Of a stretch of 9,173 nucleotides of DNA, positions 6,539 through 9,173 are shown piece after piece; positions within the stretch are counted from its first letter, which is position 1, and every line of letters starts with the position of its first letter. The translations under genes were made by a program, and so were the position numbers. Source of the DNA: JAVBSX01 sp031549145 (lineage in GTDB: Bacteria; Planctomycetota; Planctomycetia; Pirellulales; Thermoguttaceae). Where the stretch lies: NCBI GenBank assembly GCA_031549145.1, contig JAVBQI010000147.1:1-9173 (forward strand). The letters run 5' to 3'. The notes beneath the pieces were generated by a model that was not told where the DNA came from, ran no database searches, and saw nothing but the letters and a program-made list of their open reading frames with translations.

Positions 6539-6542
6539 TCCC

Positions 6543-7922
6543 ATGCTCACGAACCCGATTTATCTCCCGGAACTCCGCGAAATGTTGGCCGAAAACAATG
6601 TCGAGGAGATGCGGGAATTCTGTACGGCCATACACCCGGTTCGGGTCGCTGAGTTTATGGGAGGGCTGGAGCCGGCGGAAATTTGGGCAATCGTCCAGCA
6701 CGCCGACCTCGACACCCGGGTCGAAATCTTCAGTTATCTCGACGAAGAGACGCAGGCCGATATCATGGAGGCCGCCCCGCGCGAGGAAATGGCCGAGTTC
6801 ATTTCCCATCTCCCGGCCGACGATCGCGTCGACGCCCTGCACTCGGTCGAAGACCATGTCGTCGATGAGTTGATGCCGCTCATTCAGGCGGAAGACCGTC
6901 GCGACATTCAACGACTGACCGCGTTTCCCGAAGATTCGTGCGGCTCGGAAATGACGACCGACTTTATCCGGCTGCACGAAAGCATGACCGTCGAGGAGGC
7001 CCTGCACGAAATTTCCCGACAGACCGAGGTGATCGAAACCGTTTATTACCTGTACGTCGTCGACGAAAACGACCACCTGGTCGGCCTGGTTTCGGCGAAG
7101 CAGCTTTTAAAGAACATGGGCCGGCCTCACATCCTCATCAAAACGCTCATGAAGCGGGATTTGATCACCGTCGACGCCCTCGAATCCCGCGAGGAGGCGG
7201 CCCGGGAGGTCGCGCGATACGACTTTCTCGCGATTCCGGTCGTCGATGAGGAGCACCACATGCTCGGGATCATTACGCACGACGATATTATGGACGTCGT
7301 TCAGGACGAGGCGACGGAAGATGCCTATCGAATGGCCGCGATCGGGCCAATGGAAGAGAGCTATTTGGAGGCCCCTTTTTGGACGATTTGGAAAAGCCGC
7401 GTCGTCTGGCTCGCCTGCCTGTTTATCGCCGAGTTCGCGACCTTTTCCGCATTGACCTATTTCGATGAGGAAATGTCCGCGGTTTACGTCCTCGCTTTTT
7501 TCGTGCCGCTGATCATTTCGACGGGGGGGAACTCCGGCTCCCAGGCGGCGACGCTCATCACCCGGGCAATGGCCCTCGGGGAAGTGAAAGTGACCGACTT
7601 TTTCCGGATTCTCAAACACGAACTCCTGATGGGAACCGCCTTGGGAATCTCGCTCGGGGTGATCGGATTCGGCCGGGCCTTTATCACGCAGGAGAAAATC
7701 CTGCGGGGGGCGGACCGGGTGTCGCTTGCGCTGACGATCTGTATCAGCGTGACCGCCGTCTGTCTCTGCGGCACGCTCGTCGGCTCGCTCCTGCCGCTCC
7801 TTTTCAAGCGGCTCGGAATCGATCCCGGGGTCGCTTCGAGCCCGTTCGTCGCGACCTTCGTCGACTTCGCCGGAATCGTGATCCTGTTCATGATCGCGAA
7901 AGTCCTGCTCTTGCCGGGTTAG
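6543..7922 (+). CDS. mgtE: Magnesium transporter MgtE (459 aa)
   Basis: Mg2+-gated channel/transporter of the inner membrane, acting as a dimer. Domains in order: MgtE_N superhelical domain (about 5-130, with repeated LPADDRVDAL/EEMAEF-type helices), first CBS domain (about 135-195, MTTDFIRLHESMTVEEAL, then LYVVDENDHLVGLVSAKQLL), second CBS domain (about 198-256, MKRDLITVDA, then IPVVDEEHHMLGIITHDDIMDVV), connecting helix, and five membrane helices from about 283 to 457. The family signature GGNSGSQAATLITRAMALGEV is at 328-348, and the pore Asp is Asp441 in PFVATFVDFAG. The length is usual for the family. The frame stays open upstream to 6339, but that stretch translates repeats; ATG 6543 gives the family's N-terminus. 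The stop is 9 bp from the convergent yhaM stop, so there is no room for an ordinary terminator. Confidence 0.96.
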   Translation: MLTNPIYLPELREMLAENNVEEMREFCTAIHPVRVAEFMGGLEPAEIWAIVQHADLDTRVEIFSYLDEETQADIMEAAPREEMAEFISHLPADDRVDALHSVEDHVVDELMPLIQAEDRRDIQRLTAFPEDSCGSEMTTDFIRLHESMTVEEALHEISRQTEVIETVYYLYVVDENDHLVGLVSAKQLLKNMGRPHILIKTLMKRDLITVDALESREEAAREVARYDFLAIPVVDEEHHMLGIITHDDIMDVVQDEATEDAYRMAAIGPMEESYLEAPFWTIWKSRVVWLACLFIAEFATFSALTYFDEEMSAVYVLAFFVPLIISTGGNSGSQAATLITRAMALGEVKVTDFFRILKHELLMGTALGISLGVIGFGRAFITQEKILRGADRVSLALTICISVTAVCLCGTLVGSLLPLLFKRLGIDPGVASSPFVATFVDFAGIVILFMIAKVLLLPG

Positions 7923-7931
7923 AGAAGTTCC

Positions 7932-8897
7932 CTACGCTTTCCCTTTGTACAGCTTCCGTTCGATCGCGGGAATGTAATTCGTCCAGGTTCCGCCGGCGTT
8001 GGGATCCTCGAAGATGTGCTTCTGGAATTCGGCCAACTTCGCGTCCAGGGAATCGAGGAAAAAGAGAGCGAGGGCGTCCAGGGTCATCGGCAATTTGCTG
8101 CTGCCGTTTTCCAAAGTGCCGTGATGCGAAATGAGCAGGTGCTTCAACAACATCGCGGTTTCCTCGTCGAATTTTTGGGCGGTCAGTTTTTCCGCTTCCT
8201 TGATTTTTCCGTACAAAATCTCGACGCCGAGAAAAGGATGCCCGAGCATCTGCCCCGGATCGCTGTACGACATTTCCCCCTCGAACAGCAGCTCGTTCAC
8301 TTTCCCGAAATCGTGCAAAAACGCTCCGACCAGCAGCAGGTCGCGGTTGAGCATCGGGTACAGCGGCGCAATTTTGAGAACGACCTCCATCATCGTGAGC
8401 GTGTGCTCCAACAGGCCGCCCGGGTAGGCATGATGCAGCTTGACTCCGGCCGGAGCGCGGAAAAATTTCGACATGAGCGGCTCATCGAGCAGGAAGCAGT
8501 CGCAAAGGTTCCTCAAATCCGGGTTGGTAATCGTCCGGAGCACTTCGCGGAGCCGGGCTTGCAGCTGTTCGACGTTGATCGGTCGAAAGCGTTGGAATTC
8601 CTCGGCATCGACGCCGGTCGGATCGACCTTCGTCAGCTTTTTCGCGACAAGCTGGAGCGAGCCTTGAAATCGCTGGACCGTCCCCTCGACCTCGATGTAA
8701 TCGTTCAGCTCGAACTTTTGATACAGCTCTTCGCTCGCGTTCCAAAACCGCCCGCCGAGCGTCCCGGTTTTATCGGAAATCGAAAACTGAATGTAAAGGT
8801 TGCCGTTTTTATTCGGCCGAAGCTGCATTTCGGTCAGTTGATAAACTTCCTTGATCGCTTCGTTGTCGCGCAGCTGGTTAATATATCGTCGGGACAT
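7932..8897 (-). CDS. yhaM: YhaM-family 3'-5' exoribonuclease, OB fold plus HD domain (321 aa)
   Basis: Cytoplasmic metal-dependent nuclease related to Bacillus subtilis YhaM, which degrades RNA (and ssDNA) from the 3' end. Residues about 15-90 are an OB-fold nucleic-acid-binding domain (LRPNKNGNLYIQFSISDKTGTLGGRFWNA). Residues about 155-290 are an HD domain with the expected metal ligands: His165 (LLEHT), His195-Asp196 (GAFLHDFGKV), His220 (LGHPFLG), His258-His259 (LISHHG) and Asp285 (DSLDAK). Length and domain order match the family (about 315 aa). ATG at 8897 (MSRRYINQL) is preferred; an upstream in-frame ATG at 8978 would add 27 residues without family similarity and would lie upstream of the likely promoter. 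No Shine-Dalgarno. A monocistronic gene convergent with mgtE. Confidence 0.92.
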   Translation of the reverse strand: MSRRYINQLRDNEAIKEVYQLTEMQLRPNKNGNLYIQFSISDKTGTLGGRFWNASEELYQKFELNDYIEVEGTVQRFQGSLQLVAKKLTKVDPTGVDAEEFQRFRPINVEQLQARLREVLRTITNPDLRNLCDCFLLDEPLMSKFFRAPAGVKLHHAYPGGLLEHTLTMMEVVLKIAPLYPMLNRDLLLVGAFLHDFGKVNELLFEGEMSYSDPGQMLGHPFLGVEILYGKIKEAEKLTAQKFDEETAMLLKHLLISHHGTLENGSSKLPMTLDALALFFLDSLDAKLAEFQKHIFEDPNAGGTWTNYIPAIERKLYKGKA

Positions 8898-8941
8898 GGG
8901 ATAATAGTCGTTGGCAAAAGGAATAAAATAAAGATCGCCCC

Positions 8942-8947
8942 ATTCTA
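8942..8947 (-). promoter_or_regulatory. Possible -10 box for the yhaM-family gene
   Basis: Minus-strand TAGAAT (5 of 6 to TATAAT) 45 bp upstream of the ATG at 8897, with only a poor -35 (TTCTCT at 17 bp). If used, transcription would start near 8935, which excludes the upstream ATG at 8978 and supports the shorter protein. Confidence 0.35.
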
Positions 8948-8994
8948 TTGTGTTTTCGCAGACAAGAGAACCCCCCATTTCTTTTCGCCTACTT

Positions 8995-9017
8995 TACCGC
9001 AGCGAAAGAAAGCGGTA
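8995..9017. repeat. Small inverted repeat TACCGC/GCGGTA
   Basis: A 6-bp perfect stem (8995-9000 with 9012-9017) and an 11-nt loop, lying between the yhaM promoter region and the IS left end. No T-run follows. Function unknown; it may be chance. Confidence 0.35.
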
Positions 9018-9102
9018 TGGTTATACAAGAGGATGGTCTTGTCGAACAATTCCGACTTTGTGTCGTATCATAGGAGCCACAGCGATCCCCTTTTCACGTC
9101 AC

Positions 9103-9107
9103 GGAGG
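9103..9107 (+). promoter_or_regulatory. Shine-Dalgarno GGAGG of the transposase gene
   Basis: GGAGG with 5-nt spacing to the ATG at 9113. It is the only clear Shine-Dalgarno before a start in this window, consistent with the element being foreign to the host's translation-start habits. Confidence 0.7.
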
Positions 9108-9112
9108 CGAAA

Positions 9113-9173
9113 ATGTCAAAACAGGCAAAAAAGAAAAAGTACAAAGTCGTCAACTGGAAGGAATATAACCAAG
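9113..9173 (+). CDS. IS5-family transposase, N-terminal 20 codons (3' end outside window)
   Basis: The protein begins MSKQAKKKK and continues KYKVVNWKEYNQ before the window ends. A Lys-rich start followed by K(Y/F)K(V/I)xNWxxYN is the opening of IS5-family transposases of the IS903 group (IS903: KFKITNWPAYN, from memory), DDE enzymes that cut and paste the element. The Shine-Dalgarno and the upstream terminal-repeat-like sequence agree. Whether the gene is intact cannot be judged from 20 residues; the DDE residues lie beyond the window. Confidence 0.72.
   Translation, partial: MSKQAKKKKYKVVNWKEYNQ

Larger units (their letters stand above)
6141..6542. other. Gene-free repeat-filled region between divergent genes
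   Basis: About 400 bp between the divergent starts of the membrane-protein gene (6140, -) and mgtE (6543, +). It contains a TATAAT box on the minus strand (6201-6206) without a clear -35, a 6-bp hairpin CCGGGA/TCCCGG (6217-6234), an imperfect 16/17-bp inverted repeat (6276-6382), a CCCCT/AGGGG stem (6424-6444), and the heptamer array at 6498-6538. I looked for an M-box (Mg2+ riboswitch) before mgtE and saw no match. Confidence 0.65.
9035..9173 (+). mobile_element. IS5-family (IS903-like) insertion sequence, left end; runs off window
   Basis: The stretch beginning GGTCTTGTCGAACAAT at 9035 resembles the remembered IS903 terminal repeat (GGCTTTGTTGAATAAAT); I count about 17 identities over 25 positions. 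It lies 78 bp before a transposase start whose N-terminus also looks IS903-like, so I place the left boundary at about 9035. IS903-group elements make 9-bp target duplications; the candidate left copy would be CAAGAGGAT (9026-9034), but the right end is outside the window. A boundary error of a few bases is possible. Confidence 0.6.

Noticed and set aside
6339..6542. N-terminal extension of mgtE by 68 codons
   Set aside because: The stretch translates the GC-rich inverted repeat and the heptamer array (CPLSSVLCPLSSA); MgtE homology begins just after ATG 6543.
6421..6542. M-box magnesium riboswitch upstream of mgtE
   Set aside because: No conserved M-box core is visible, and the space is taken up by repeats.
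6270..7076. 268-codon minus-strand frame overlapping mgtE
   Set aside because: It is antisense to the clearly recognisable MgtE N-terminal and CBS domains; its own translation shows no family features and includes the heptamer repeat.
8898..8978. 27-residue N-terminal extension of the yhaM-family protein
   Set aside because: YhaM-like similarity starts at MSRRYINQL; the extension overlaps the candidate promoter.

Overview
The window reads as an accessory-rich piece of a bacterial chromosome with fairly high GC, most likely from a planctomycete. This is an inference from four things: a Hanks-type Ser/Thr kinase with a long low-complexity linker, one membrane span and a helical tail; a YhaM-type HD/OB exonuclease starting MSRRYINQL; almost no Shine-Dalgarno sequences before the host genes; and intergenic spaces filled with palindromic and tandem repeats. 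A secreted protein built from NxVxISGGTIxGxVYGG-type repeats is a style I associate with gut-dwelling planctomycetes and relatives, but the sequence alone cannot prove a habitat.

Layout. 1-993 (+) is the 3' third of an RND efflux permease that starts outside the window. 994-1198 is a spacer with a long inverted repeat (REPIN-like). 1199-2464 (+) encodes a secreted beta-helix-repeat protein. It converges on a transmembrane Ser/Thr kinase gene (2511-5087, -). Two exact copies of a 28-bp repeat bracket the kinase gene, one in its leader (5142-5169) and one just past its stop (2476-2503). A good sigma70-like promoter (5205-5233) lies upstream of the kinase, and the predicted transcript would begin in a hairpin. 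Next on the same strand is a four-span membrane protein of unknown function (5331-6140, -). 6141-6542 holds no gene and is a patchwork of repeats ending in a (CTCTGTC)5 array directly before the mgtE start codon. mgtE (6543-7922, +) encodes a CBS-regulated Mg2+ channel/transporter and converges, with a 9-bp gap, on a yhaM-family 3'-5' exoribonuclease gene (7932-8897, -). Upstream of that gene, an IS5-family (IS903-like) element enters at about 9035 and runs off the window end with the first 20 codons of its transposase.

The genes do not form one pathway. They look like single-gene units (efflux, envelope protein, signalling, Mg2+ homeostasis, RNA turnover) separated by repeats. The most noteworthy structures are the kinase gene bracketed by direct repeats as if it were a cassette, the barrel-less autotransporter-like repeat protein beside it, and the heptamer array abutting mgtE. 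I found no CRISPR array, tRNA, rRNA or recognisable defence system.
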